A model generated the notes under the pieces. The model made no database searches and was not told the DNA's origin. It saw nothing but the letters and a program-made list of their open reading frames with translations. A DNA stretch of 64,000 bases from Mucilaginibacter sp. JRF (lineage in GTDB: Bacteria; Bacteroidota; Bacteroidia; Sphingobacteriales; Sphingobacteriaceae): positions 62,001 to 126,000 of the forward strand of contig NZ_JADFBY010000008.1 in assembly GCF_015223065.1 (NCBI RefSeq), in the 5' to 3' direction. A program made the translations under genes and the position numbers. Below are positions 8,991 through 17,713 of the stretch, one piece after another; position 1 is the first letter of the stretch; each line of letters opens with the position of its first letter.

Positions 8991-10241
8991 TTAAATTGCC
9001 TTATCGTTAAGTAAAGTATTTAACATACCCAACGCGCTGATGGCCGATCGCTCTATGTTTTGCTGGCGCTTGCCTCTGAAGGTGAACTTTTTAACCAACT
9101 GCTTAGTGGCCGAAACAACCGCTATCCAAACGGTACCAACAGGCTTATCCGGCGTGCCACCATCAGGGCCTGCTATGCCTGTTACGGCAATAGCATAGTC
9201 GGATGCGAAGTTGTTTAGCGCCCCTTTGGCCATCTCTATCACCGTTTCTTCACTCACGGCACCAAACTGTTGCAGGGTTTCGGTCTTTACACCCAGTATA
9301 CCTTGCTTAAGCTGATTGGAGTATGATACCACTCCACCCAAAAACACCTTTGATGAACCGGCATGCATGGTAAGCAAACTTGAAATAAACCCACCGGTAC
9401 AACTTTCGGCAGTTGACAGGGTTAGGCCACGCTCGGTCATGATATTCAGAATAGCCTTTTCAAGCGGAATATCCTCTCTGGCGGCTACAACATTGCTCAC
9501 ACGTTCGGCAATGCGTTCGGTAAAGGCATTAACCTCAGTTTGCAACATAGCTTCATCACCTTCGCTATACCCGCTAATACGTAAGCGCACCTGCCCCAAT
9601 TTAGGCAGATAAGCCAACTTTATATGCGATGGTAATTCATTCTCAATATCGGCAATGCGTTCGGCCAGGTACGACTCGCCCTCGCCTACCGTCAATATCG
9701 TATTATGTATAATGGTTGATAGCTTGAATGTAGCCTTAATTTTAGGCAACACCTGCTCATCCATCATGTACATCATCTCAAATGGCACTCCCGGCATAGA
9801 CATGTATACCTTGCCGCCATGATCAAACCACATACCCGGCGCAGTGCCATTGTTATTATTGATCACTTCGCAATTGGCAGGCACCAAAGCCTGCTGGCGG
9901 TTAGTATCTAACAACGGGCGATTGTAACGTTTAAATATTTCAAGCACGTTATTCAGCGCAATTTCGCTCTCAACCATCTCTACACCAAAATATTCGGCAA
10001 GGGTCTTCTTGGTAATATCGTCCTTAGTTGGACCGAGGCCGCCGGTTATCAAAATAATATCGGCACGGCCGGCTGCTTCTTCAAACGCTTTCAATATATG
10101 CTCACGATCGTCAGACACGGATGATATCTGCTTAACACGCACCCCGATCTGGTTGAGGCGTTGCGCCATCCATGCCGAATTGGTATCAACAATCTGCCCT
10201 ATCAGTATCTCGTCGCCAATGGTTATAATTTCTGCCAGCAT
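8991..10241 (-). CDS. cinA: CinA family nicotinamide-nucleotide amidase
   Basis: A 416-residue two-domain protein. The N-terminal MoCF/COG1058 half (residues 1-170) has GDEILIGQIVDTNS and GGLGPTKDDIT (67-77), associated with ADP-ribose pyrophosphatase activity. The C-terminal PncC-like half (about 260-416) has the STAESCTGGFIS active-site segment and GIAGPDGG-PVGTVW, and deamidates nicotinamide mononucleotide for NAD recycling. Length is normal for full CinA. It starts 2 bases after the lptD stop, so the two are almost certainly co-transcribed. The competence name is historical; there is no competence gene nearby. Confidence 0.93.
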   Translation of the reverse strand: MLAEIITIGDEILIGQIVDTNSAWMAQRLNQIGVRVKQISSVSDDREHILKAFEEAAGRADIILITGGLGPTKDDITKKTLAEYFGVEMVESEIALNNVLEIFKRYNRPLLDTNRQQALVPANCEVINNNNGTAPGMWFDHGGKVYMSMPGVPFEMMYMMDEQVLPKIKATFKLSTIIHNTILTVGEGESYLAERIADIENELPSHIKLAYLPKLGQVRLRISGYSEGDEAMLQTEVNAFTERIAERVSNVVAAREDIPLEKAILNIMTERGLTLSTAESCTGGFISSLLTMHAGSSKVFLGGVVSYSNQLKQGILGVKTETLQQFGAVSEETVIEMAKGALNNFASDYAIAVTGIAGPDGGTPDKPVGTVWIAVVSATKQLVKKFTFRGKRQQNIERSAISALGMLNTLLNDKAI

Positions 10242-10243
10242 AA

Positions 10244-13066
10244 TTAAAATCCGCCGCCGTAATACCTATTGCTGGTATAATCGCTGCGCTTGGTAAGTTT
10301 AAGGTCTTGTAATATTGATGACTTAACTTTAATGGTTACGTTGTACGATTTATAGTAACCGAACGGCAGCCATTGTACCGACAAGTCCCAGCAATGCAGA
10401 TCGCGGTATATGGCGAATGATGTAGCATCAGCCAGTTTCATGGCATTAAAGTCAAAGTTGGTTGAGTATTGCACCTTCCACTTGGGCGATATACTCACAT
10501 CGCCGCTGATCATCATGGTATTGGTGGTTGTGGTGGTTACACCCGAGTTGTTATAGTTAAAGTTATAACTGAAGGATATGTTCCACGGTACCGTAAAGTC
10601 GATATAAGCACCCGGATCACTGTTAATAAGCGACAGCTGCCTTGATTGTTCCGGCGACATGCTTTGCATGGTATTTGGCTGCAATTGTTTTTTAGGGCTA
10701 AATGATGATGAATTTAAACTACCACTCATGGACAAGCCCAGGTTGGTCAGCATCGGGAATTTACCATCCTGCCAGCTGTAACGAGCTAATGAACGCGCGT
10801 AACGTACAACAGCGCCATTAGCGATCGAGTCGCGGGTTTGTACTACATATGGATTTAACGAACCGTTGAAGCTGATATTCACCTTTTGGCCAAACAAACC
10901 GGTGTGACCCGAGAATGATATTGGCGAAAGCTTGATAGAGTCGGCGGCAAAGTTGTAGAATGTAGATATTGAGAAACCTTGAAGTATAGCTATCTTTTTA
11001 TCGGTATTAGAAGTATCGGTAGCACTTGGTTTCAGCTTGGCCTCTATTACGTTATCAATATTAAGACCCAAACCGGCAGAACGACCTGATGATGGCCCGC
11101 CGTAAACCGATTGTTCAAATATTGAATAGGTTTGCGCGGTATAGGTATAAGGTATTGAAGCTTCGCTAACAATGGTACGGTAGTAACCATAGCTCGGGTC
11201 CGAAAAATCCGGGCGGTAGCTGAATGTTAATGAAGGCGTCATTACATGCCTGATGGCTTTGATCTTGCCACGAAAGTTTGCCTGGCTGTAAATTTTGGTC
11301 GACATACCCGCGTTCAGGTTATATTCGCCCGCCCTGGCAAAACCACCAACGGTATCAACCACCGCTGTACCCGGCGATACATTCGGGTTATCACGGTCAT
11401 AGCTTTTGCGGATGGTTTGCATATACCAACGCTCAGTATAGTTAGCCGAGGTATTGAACTGGAAATACTTTAATACGTTTAAGCTTAATGCTATCGGAAT
11501 AGTATGCTGCATACCGTTTTGCAAGCGCTTGCTTAAGGTTTCGCTGGTAAACAGCTGCGATTCAGGTATATTGTTTAATTTATTTTGCGCCTGCATACTG
11601 TAACCCACAGTAATTTTTTGATACCATTTTTGCTCGCCTACCCTGTTCTTACTATCAAACGGACTAAGGGTTGACATGTTGAATGATACCGTAGGCAGAT
11701 CCAGCGTTACCCTTTTCTGCGTAATATCCTGGCTGTGGCCTAAGCTGATGTTTAAGTTGAATGGCGTACCCGCCCAGGTTTTACCATAGGCGATACTTGA
11801 ACGCATGTTATTTTGCGTTAACTGAGTAAGGCTATAATTTTGCCCCGCTGGCGAGTTTTGGTAAAAGCTTGATGTACCCGCGTTAACCGATGCACTGAAT
11901 GTACTACCCGGGTGCGCATTGGCATCCTGGCTGTGCGACCATGATATGTTAAAATCCTTAGCCGAAGGATCGCCGGGCAAACCATAGTTGTGCGAGCCGT
12001 AGCTTAATGTAAGGTTACCCTGATATTTGTAACGCTTTAAATAACGGGCGGCAGTGCTTAACTCGTACGATCCGCGTGAGTAGATAGACACGTTGCTGGT
12101 CATGTCCATATAATCATTTATGGCGATGTAATAGCCCAGGTTACGCATAAAGAAACCCAAACGGGCATCCTCACCAAAGGTCGGAAATATTACACCCGAT
12201 GCCCTTGATTCAGGCTTTGGGAAGAAACCGAAAGGCACACCCAGCGGCAGCGGTATACCAGCGATCTCTAAAAATGCCGGGCCCGATATAATGCGGTGCT
12301 TCTCACCTATACCCTTGGTTATAACAATACCAAAGTGCGTATGCGGATATGGCTCGTTACAGGTACTGTAAATAACGTTTTTATATGCAACCTCCTCATT
12401 ATTCAACTTTTTGGCCTGACCGCCTGATATAAAGTTGCCATCCTGTTCAGATGCCGGGTTGAATATTTTACCCTTTTTGCTGGTGTAATCAAACAGAAGT
12501 GAGTCGGCGTATGATGGCTTATCATTTTTTTGTTGAAATATCGGCCGACCTATGTAGCGGCCTGTTTTAGGGCTTGGCCTGCCGCTGGCGTATATCAGGT
12601 GATTCTTTTTATCAACACGAATATACTCGGCATCAAGCTCAACATCCTCATAAGTAACGCGGGCTTTGCCGTACAGGTACATAATGTTGCGCTCGTTGTC
12701 AACTATTATACTATCTTCGGCATGGGCTTTAACTTCCGATTCTAAACCGCCGGCTGATTTGCGACCGGTATCAGATGGTAAGGTCATGGCAGTACGCCCG
12801 GTATCGCTACCAGCAATCGGGCTGCGCAACGAATCTTTGGGAATGGTGTCCTTTTTAGCGGTTGTAGTTTGTTTGGCTGTAGCTTGCGGCGCTTTTTTGA
12901 ACGGGCCGTTCATCAGGCGGCGGTCGGTTGCCTTGTTGCTATCAAGTTTAATAATGGTATCCCTTGCGATAATGGGGGTGCTTTTATATCCGCTTCTGTA
13001 CGCAACAGCCACCGCATTTACCGTTAATATAATTGCAAGCAGAAAAAAAAGCCTAACGAATTTCAA
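10244..13066 (-). CDS. lptD: LPS-assembly outer-membrane protein LptD (Bacteroidota type)
   Basis: A 940-residue outer-membrane protein. A hydrophobic signal peptide (residues 1-22) is followed by a low-complexity Lys/Thr/Asp stretch, an OstA-like beta-jellyroll region (about 100-220; KARVTYEDVELDAEYIRVDKKNHLIYASG), then a long beta-barrel domain full of alternating aromatic strands, ending in DYTSNRYYGGGF. It would insert LPS at the outer leaflet. The barrel is divergent from proteobacterial LptD, as usual in this phylum. The start is a TTG: no ATG lies between the in-frame upstream TAA (13100-13102) and residue 52, and only the TTG keeps the signal peptide. It forms an operon with cinA. Confidence 0.85.
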   Translation of the reverse strand: MKFVRLFFLLAIILTVNAVAVAYRSGYKSTPIIARDTIIKLDSNKATDRRLMNGPFKKAPQATAKQTTTAKKDTIPKDSLRSPIAGSDTGRTAMTLPSDTGRKSAGGLESEVKAHAEDSIIVDNERNIMYLYGKARVTYEDVELDAEYIRVDKKNHLIYASGRPSPKTGRYIGRPIFQQKNDKPSYADSLLFDYTSKKGKIFNPASEQDGNFISGGQAKKLNNEEVAYKNVIYSTCNEPYPHTHFGIVITKGIGEKHRIISGPAFLEIAGIPLPLGVPFGFFPKPESRASGVIFPTFGEDARLGFFMRNLGYYIAINDYMDMTSNVSIYSRGSYELSTAARYLKRYKYQGNLTLSYGSHNYGLPGDPSAKDFNISWSHSQDANAHPGSTFSASVNAGTSSFYQNSPAGQNYSLTQLTQNNMRSSIAYGKTWAGTPFNLNISLGHSQDITQKRVTLDLPTVSFNMSTLSPFDSKNRVGEQKWYQKITVGYSMQAQNKLNNIPESQLFTSETLSKRLQNGMQHTIPIALSLNVLKYFQFNTSANYTERWYMQTIRKSYDRDNPNVSPGTAVVDTVGGFARAGEYNLNAGMSTKIYSQANFRGKIKAIRHVMTPSLTFSYRPDFSDPSYGYYRTIVSEASIPYTYTAQTYSIFEQSVYGGPSSGRSAGLGLNIDNVIEAKLKPSATDTSNTDKKIAILQGFSISTFYNFAADSIKLSPISFSGHTGLFGQKVNISFNGSLNPYVVQTRDSIANGAVVRYARSLARYSWQDGKFPMLTNLGLSMSGSLNSSSFSPKKQLQPNTMQSMSPEQSRQLSLINSDPGAYIDFTVPWNISFSYNFNYNNSGVTTTTTNTMMISGDVSISPKWKVQYSTNFDFNAMKLADATSFAIYRDLHCWDLSVQWLPFGYYKSYNVTIKVKSSILQDLKLTKRSDYTSNRYYGGGF

Positions 13067-13082
13067 AATTAATAATGAATAG

Positions 13083-13090
13083 TATTTTTG
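13083..13090 (+). promoter_or_regulatory. Putative -7 element for the first amidase
   Basis: TATTTTTG, an exact TAnnTTTG match, 29 bases upstream of the ATG at 13120. It lies inside the longer open frame that begins at 13075, so it argues for the internal start of the amidase. Confidence 0.45.
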
Positions 13091-13111
13091 CAGATATGGT
13101 TAACCAGCGTT

Positions 13112-13119
13112 CAAACATA
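13112..13119 (-). promoter_or_regulatory. Putative -7 element for lptD
   Basis: Minus-strand TATGTTTG, an exact TAnnTTTG match, 45 bases upstream of the lptD TTG start. It sits beyond the amidase -7 element, so the two divergent promoters overlap face to face. Confidence 0.4.
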
Positions 13120-13977
13120 ATGAAAACACTGAACAGATTGAATTATTGTTTAAGGTTCCTGTTTATATTACTTCCATTTTTTTCATTTAAAATGATGTGG
13201 GCAGCTAATTGTAATTCGCCCAAAGATACGGTTAATCAAAATAATAAATTTAAACTAAAAACTGTTATTGTTGATGCCGGCCACGGCGGTTTTCGCGCCG
13301 GTGCATCAGGCAAATACTCTGTCGAAAAGAACGTAACGCTGCAAATTGCCTTTAAATTGCAGAAAGCCATAGAAAAAGAATTGAGCGATGTTAAAGTGGT
13401 AATGACACGCACTACCGACGAGGATATTTTATGGCAAAAACGCTCGGATATTGCCAATGCCGCCAAGGGCGATATCTTTATTTCGATACACTGTAATTCG
13501 CTGCCGAATAAAGTGGTGCGCTCGGCCTCAGGCAAAAAAACAACTGTGGCTAATCGCTCAGGTAAAGGGGTGTTATTATTGGTATACGGTTTCCATCGTA
13601 CTAAAGAGGAAGAAAAGGCTATTAAAGAAACCCGCCTGGCTGATGATGAAGAAATGGATGCCGTGATAGACCCTACCGACCCGGCCGCCATGATACTGAT
13701 GAACGAGTACAAACGTAAGTACCGCAAACAAAGCGTAAGGTTTGCCAGCATACTAAACCAGGAATTTGTTGAAAATGATGGCCGCCGCAGCGAGGGTATA
13801 CGCGAACAGGGTGTGCTTGTACTATGCCATAGCGCTATGCCCGCCGTGCTTGTTGAAACCGGCTATATCAATAATCCGGATGAGGAAGATTACCTGAATT
13901 CAGAAGAAGGCCAGAACCAAATTGTGGCCACAATTATACGCGCATTAAAAACTCTTAAAACCGAAGTAGAAGCTTAG
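13120..13977 (+). CDS. N-acetylmuramoyl-L-alanine amidase (Amidase_3), copy 1
   Basis: A zinc amidase of the AmiA/B/C type that removes stem peptides from glycan strands in the periplasm. The start at 13120 gives a 285-residue protein beginning MKTLNRLNYC with a clean signal peptide; an upstream in-frame ATG at 13075 would add 15 polar residues and overlap the promoter. Visible ligands are VDAGHGG (His55), Glu69 in SVEKNVTLQ, ISIHCNS (His) and the catalytic Glu in VLVETGYINNPDEEDYL. An extra insertion (about residues 140-200) separates the second and third motifs, as in Bacteroidota homologues. A paralogue follows directly. Confidence 0.9.
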   Translation: MKTLNRLNYCLRFLFILLPFFSFKMMWAANCNSPKDTVNQNNKFKLKTVIVDAGHGGFRAGASGKYSVEKNVTLQIAFKLQKAIEKELSDVKVVMTRTTDEDILWQKRSDIANAAKGDIFISIHCNSLPNKVVRSASGKKTTVANRSGKGVLLLVYGFHRTKEEEKAIKETRLADDEEMDAVIDPTDPAAMILMNEYKRKYRKQSVRFASILNQEFVENDGRRSEGIREQGVLVLCHSAMPAVLVETGYINNPDEEDYLNSEEGQNQIVATIIRALKTLKTEVEA

Positions 13978-14019
13978 TGTTTATTGCCAATAAAATTAAG
14001 TTTAGTCCGTTAACTGCAA

Positions 14020-14925
14020 ATGATGATAAAATTTTCAAGGAAGCACATCTATATTTTTTCAGCTCTATTAGTTTCTTTTTTCTACGCCGCTCAGCCTGCT
14101 AAGGCTTTTGACCAGCAAACTGCCGATTCGGTACAAGCACCGGAAGGTTTTAAACTGCGCACCGTTGTTATTGATGCCGGTCATGGTGGTAAAGACCCCG
14201 GCGCATTTGGCCCTAACACTAACGAAAAGACCGTTACCCTGGCCCTCGCCCTTAAACTTCAAAAGGCTATCAAGCGCGACCTGCCCGATGTTAATGCCAT
14301 CATGACGCGTGATGATGATACCTTTGTTGAACTCCACAAACGCGCGGACATGGCTAATAATGCCAAGGGGCAGCTTTTTATATCGTTACACTGTAACTCA
14401 TTGGCTAACCGTAAGGTTACTGATGTGGTGGGCTATCGTAAGCGTAAAGGCAAAAAAATACCTATCTATAAAACCACAACTGTAGCTAACCGTACCGGCA
14501 AAGGCGCCATGATATTAGTATATGGTTCAAAGCGTGTGGGTGCCCAGGAAGAAGCCTTGCGTGAGAACGCGGTTATCTTTACCGAGAAGAATTATAAGGA
14601 CAATTATGCCGGCTATGACCCTGATAATCCAGCCTCGGTTATCATGCTAAATACATTTAGAGATAAATACCGTAAACAAAGTATACGCTTTGCGAGTTTA
14701 GTAGACAGTGAACTTACCGGAACTTACAATCGCGAGAGCCATGGTGTAAAGGAACAGGTGGTTTTGGTGCTCGATCATACGGCCATGCCATCAATACTTG
14801 TTGAAACCGGATTTATAAATAACCCGGATGAGGAAGATTACCTTATATCAGACGAAGGGCAAACCGAGATTGTGAACGCGATATTAAGTGCATTAAAGAG
14901 TTACAAGAAACAGTTAGAAAATTAG
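14020..14925 (+). CDS. N-acetylmuramoyl-L-alanine amidase (Amidase_3), copy 2
   Basis: A second periplasmic zinc amidase, 301 residues, 42 bases after the first. The signal peptide ends near AQPAKA. Motifs IDAGHGGKDPGAFG (His55), TNEKTVTLALALKLQ, ISLHCNS and VLVETGFINNPDEEDYL match copy 1 nearly word for word, including the insertion with YRKQSIRFASLVD, so the pair arose by tandem duplication. Both could be co-transcribed with the MCE gene that starts 24 bases downstream. Division of labour between the copies cannot be read from sequence. Confidence 0.9.
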   Translation: MMIKFSRKHIYIFSALLVSFFYAAQPAKAFDQQTADSVQAPEGFKLRTVVIDAGHGGKDPGAFGPNTNEKTVTLALALKLQKAIKRDLPDVNAIMTRDDDTFVELHKRADMANNAKGQLFISLHCNSLANRKVTDVVGYRKRKGKKIPIYKTTTVANRTGKGAMILVYGSKRVGAQEEALRENAVIFTEKNYKDNYAGYDPDNPASVIMLNTFRDKYRKQSIRFASLVDSELTGTYNRESHGVKEQVVLVLDHTAMPSILVETGFINNPDEEDYLISDEGQTEIVNAILSALKSYKKQLEN

Positions 14926-14949
14926 CATCATATACAAACACTCTACACC

Positions 14950-15894
14950 TTGAAAATATCAAACGAAACCAAAATAGGCGTATTTACGGCAATAGCCATT
15001 ACCTCCCTGCTATTAGTTTATAGCTGGCTCAGCGGTAATGATGTTTTTTCAGGCTCGAATAAGTACTATGCCATATATAAAAATGTTGAAGGCTTAACGG
15101 TATCAAAACCGGTACTTGTAAACGGTTACCAGGTTGGCCGTGTATCAAAAATGGAGTTACAGAACGATGGGCGTACCGTTGTAGAGTTCAAGGTTGATAG
15201 CAAATACAACGTGCCATCAAACACATTGGCCCAATTACAAAGTACCGATTTGTTAGGTGGCAAAGCCATTGTATTTGATTTGGGAGATAGCGCCCAACCA
15301 GCACAGGATGAAGATACCCTGCGTGCTGATATTCAGGGCAGTTTGGCCGAAAGCTTACAGCCTATCCAAAAAAAGGCAGAGGCACTGATCATCAAGCTTG
15401 ATTCATCGCTGGCATCCATAAACCGCATCATGAATCCTAATTTTGAGAAAAATGTGGATCGCAGCTTTTCGAGCATAGCTAATTCGCTTCAAACCCTTGA
15501 GGGTACTACTAAAAAGATAGATGCATTGGTTGGTGCACAATCAGGCCATATCAACACCATCATGAATAACGCGGCAACCGTATCAGGTAATTTGAAAGGT
15601 ACTACAGCCCACTTTAATGATATAGCACTTAACTTTAAAAAGTTCAGCAACGATTTGGCATCAACCAATCTAAAGCAAACCATGGATAAGGTTGATAAAA
15701 CCATGACCAATCTCGAAACTACTACCGCAAAGATCAACAGTCGTGATGGTAGCCTGGGCTTACTGATAAACGACAGCACTATGTACAAAAACCTTAGCGC
15801 TGCATCAGCTAACCTGAACAACCTGTTCATCGATCTGAAAGCGCATCCGAAACGCTATGTAAGCTTCTCGATATTTGGCGGCGGTAAGGATTAA
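14950..15894 (+). CDS. MCE/MlaD family lipid-transport protein
   Basis: A 314-residue protein with an N-terminal membrane anchor (residues about 8-26) followed by one MCE domain (KYYAIYKNVEGLTVSKPVLVNGYQVGRVS, about 40-115) and a long helical region rich in Asn, Thr and Lys. MCE proteins carry phospholipids between membranes in the envelope; Bacteroidota versions have this single-domain form. The start codon is TTG at 14950; the next candidate would remove part of the anchor. The partner ATPase and permease (MlaF/MlaE) are not in the window. The TAA stop lies inside a perfect 15-base-pair hairpin. Confidence 0.85.
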   Translation: MKISNETKIGVFTAIAITSLLLVYSWLSGNDVFSGSNKYYAIYKNVEGLTVSKPVLVNGYQVGRVSKMELQNDGRTVVEFKVDSKYNVPSNTLAQLQSTDLLGGKAIVFDLGDSAQPAQDEDTLRADIQGSLAESLQPIQKKAEALIIKLDSSLASINRIMNPNFEKNVDRSFSSIANSLQTLEGTTKKIDALVGAQSGHINTIMNNAATVSGNLKGTTAHFNDIALNFKKFSNDLASTNLKQTMDKVDKTMTNLETTTAKINSRDGSLGLLINDSTMYKNLSAASANLNNLFIDLKAHPKRYVSFSIFGGGKD

Positions 15895-15921
15895 ATATCT
15901 GTTATTAGATATTTAATCCTT
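15886..15921. terminator. Bidirectional hairpin between convergent genes
   Basis: Perfect 15-base inverted repeat: arms 15886-15900 and 15907-15921, loop GTTATT. It contains the MCE stop codon and ends three bases before the kelch gene's stop codon. The stem is AT-rich and flanked by A/T on both sides, so it could end transcripts from either direction. A second hairpin (15901-15910 with 15926-15935) overlaps it and cannot form at the same time. Confidence 0.6.
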
Positions 15922-15923
15922 AT

Positions 15924-17510
15924 TCATCTAATAACAAGTAATGGACTGTTTACGGAACTTTCCTTGCTATTTAACTGAATGGTAACATTCTTATTGGCAG
16001 CATCCTTTATAACAAAGCTGGTAAGTTTATCTCCGGCAAATTGCGATTGTACAAAAGCGGTAACATCAAAATCAATACGGCCAAATTGGTTATTCGCCAC
16101 TGCGTTACTAAGCGCACTTAAGGTAGTTTGAGGAGCGTTAGCGAATGTCAGACTATTTTCTGCCCAGCTATTATCATCAATTCCAAAAGCTGATAAAGTC
16201 AGGTTACCGGTATTATCGCTGTTTCTGCCATAGACGCTTAAAGTCGCAGAATTTACAGCGCTGATATCTGCCAGCGAAAACTTTAAATAGGCTGATCTGA
16301 AGTAATTATTCACCGTCGAGCCCTTAATGGTTAGCAAAGTATCACTGCCATAATTAACCATCCCAAAACTACCATTGCGAATAAAAGCATCCGCTACAGG
16401 TGATAATTGTGTAGCCGGAGTATTAATAACCGGCACACCCTTATAATTAATTGGAGAAAAATTGCCTCCGGTATAATATATGTTACCATTTATAACCGCC
16501 GCCACACCGGCTGATTTTGCCGCACGCATAGGCGAAAGTACTGTCCATTTATTAGTTTCGGGCTCATAGGCCAAAACCTGTTTGCCGGGTGTATTGTGGG
16601 CTGTTTGCCCACCCAATACAATTATCCTGTTACCATATACTACCACGGTTGATAAAATATGATCAAGCGCGACAGGCATATCGGCCAGGTTTGTCCATGT
16701 ATTGGTTTGCCCATCGTAAACCTGCAACGTTTTTTGCGGTACCGATGCTTCATTTTGCCCATGCGACCCGCCCATGATGTATATCTTACCATTATAAACA
16801 GCCCCACCGGGATGGTTTACCGCATTGTTAAGTGAGGCAAGTGCAACCCAGCCTGCATCAGGATTATTAAGATCTAAAGCCAGGTGCATTTTTGTATCCG
16901 TACGGGATAGCTTTGCCCCGCCTATATAATGTATTTTGCCATTAAGGTAACGCAATTGCCCGGCAGCTAATTCCAGTGGCAGATCGGGCATTCGGGTATA
17001 ATTATTAGCGGCCACGCTGTATTTCCAAACCTGTTTGGTACCGAATATTTGGCCGGTGCCATTTGCATTTGAGGTATACCCGCCAGCCAAATAAACATCA
17101 GTACCATCAGTAGCGGTGGCTACATGTGTTCCCCCGCCAAAATTTGAACCAAAGGGTTCATGAGGCAAACTTTTTATAGAGGCCCAGGTATCAGTTACCG
17201 GATCATAAACGTATGCGCGTTTGGTTGGTGTCCACTGCGGTCTTTTATTTACATCAAACCCTCCAAAAATGTATAGCTTGCCGTTAACCAGCTCCCCCTG
17301 TATTTCGTGCGTGGCAGTTGGTTGCGCTTTTGCCGTACCCCATGTCATCGTTGTGAAATTATCATCGGCACCTTTTAGCGGAGGATTTATTATAGTGTTA
17401 CCGGGTTTCGGGTCGGCCGGTATAGTGGTGTTGTCTGATTTTTTACAACATACTAAGCAGGCTATTACTGCCAGCAAAGCTAATTTACTCATATCCTTAT
17501 GCATATTCAT
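15924..17510 (-). CDS. Kelch-repeat lipoprotein with C-terminal DNRLRE-like domain
   Basis: A 528-residue lipoprotein (lipobox region ACLVCC near residues 18-22, then KKSDN). Six kelch blades follow, each with a hydrophobic-GG turn: LYIFGGF, VYLAGGY, IHYIGGA, IYIMGGS, IIVLGGQ and IYYTGGN, over about residues 65-380, predicting a six-bladed propeller. Residues about 385-528 resemble the DNRLRE/CBM96-like beta-sandwich (DAFIRNGSFGMVNYGSDTLLTIK, then RSAYLKFSL). No catalytic residues are evident; it is probably a surface or periplasmic binding protein. It stands alone, convergent with the MCE gene. N-acetylneuraminate epimerase is also kelch, but nothing nearby suggests sialic acid use. Confidence 0.75.
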   Translation of the reverse strand: MNMHKDMSKLALLAVIACLVCCKKSDNTTIPADPKPGNTIINPPLKGADDNFTTMTWGTAKAQPTATHEIQGELVNGKLYIFGGFDVNKRPQWTPTKRAYVYDPVTDTWASIKSLPHEPFGSNFGGGTHVATATDGTDVYLAGGYTSNANGTGQIFGTKQVWKYSVAANNYTRMPDLPLELAAGQLRYLNGKIHYIGGAKLSRTDTKMHLALDLNNPDAGWVALASLNNAVNHPGGAVYNGKIYIMGGSHGQNEASVPQKTLQVYDGQTNTWTNLADMPVALDHILSTVVVYGNRIIVLGGQTAHNTPGKQVLAYEPETNKWTVLSPMRAAKSAGVAAVINGNIYYTGGNFSPINYKGVPVINTPATQLSPVADAFIRNGSFGMVNYGSDTLLTIKGSTVNNYFRSAYLKFSLADISAVNSATLSVYGRNSDNTGNLTLSAFGIDDNSWAENSLTFANAPQTTLSALSNAVANNQFGRIDFDVTAFVQSQFAGDKLTSFVIKDAANKNVTIQLNSKESSVNSPLLVIR

Positions 17511-17713
17511 ATCACTAAAATTAATATATTAAGAACATAGAAGCTTTAGCAAAGTGTTAGCATGAATATAGCTTTTGCACGGTTGCCCCATAAAATGTGA
17601 AGTTTGGAGCAAAACGGACTTACATGATACAATATCAAATCATTCAGAAAATCTGTTAAATCATTTCCGCTTAACTAATCTTATAAGCCTCGCTCCTACA
17701 TTAATAATTGACC

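Noticed and set aside
13236..13751. A 171-residue minus-strand open frame opposite the first amidase
   Set aside because: The amidase frame carries all catalytic motifs; the antisense frame is a codon-bias shadow.
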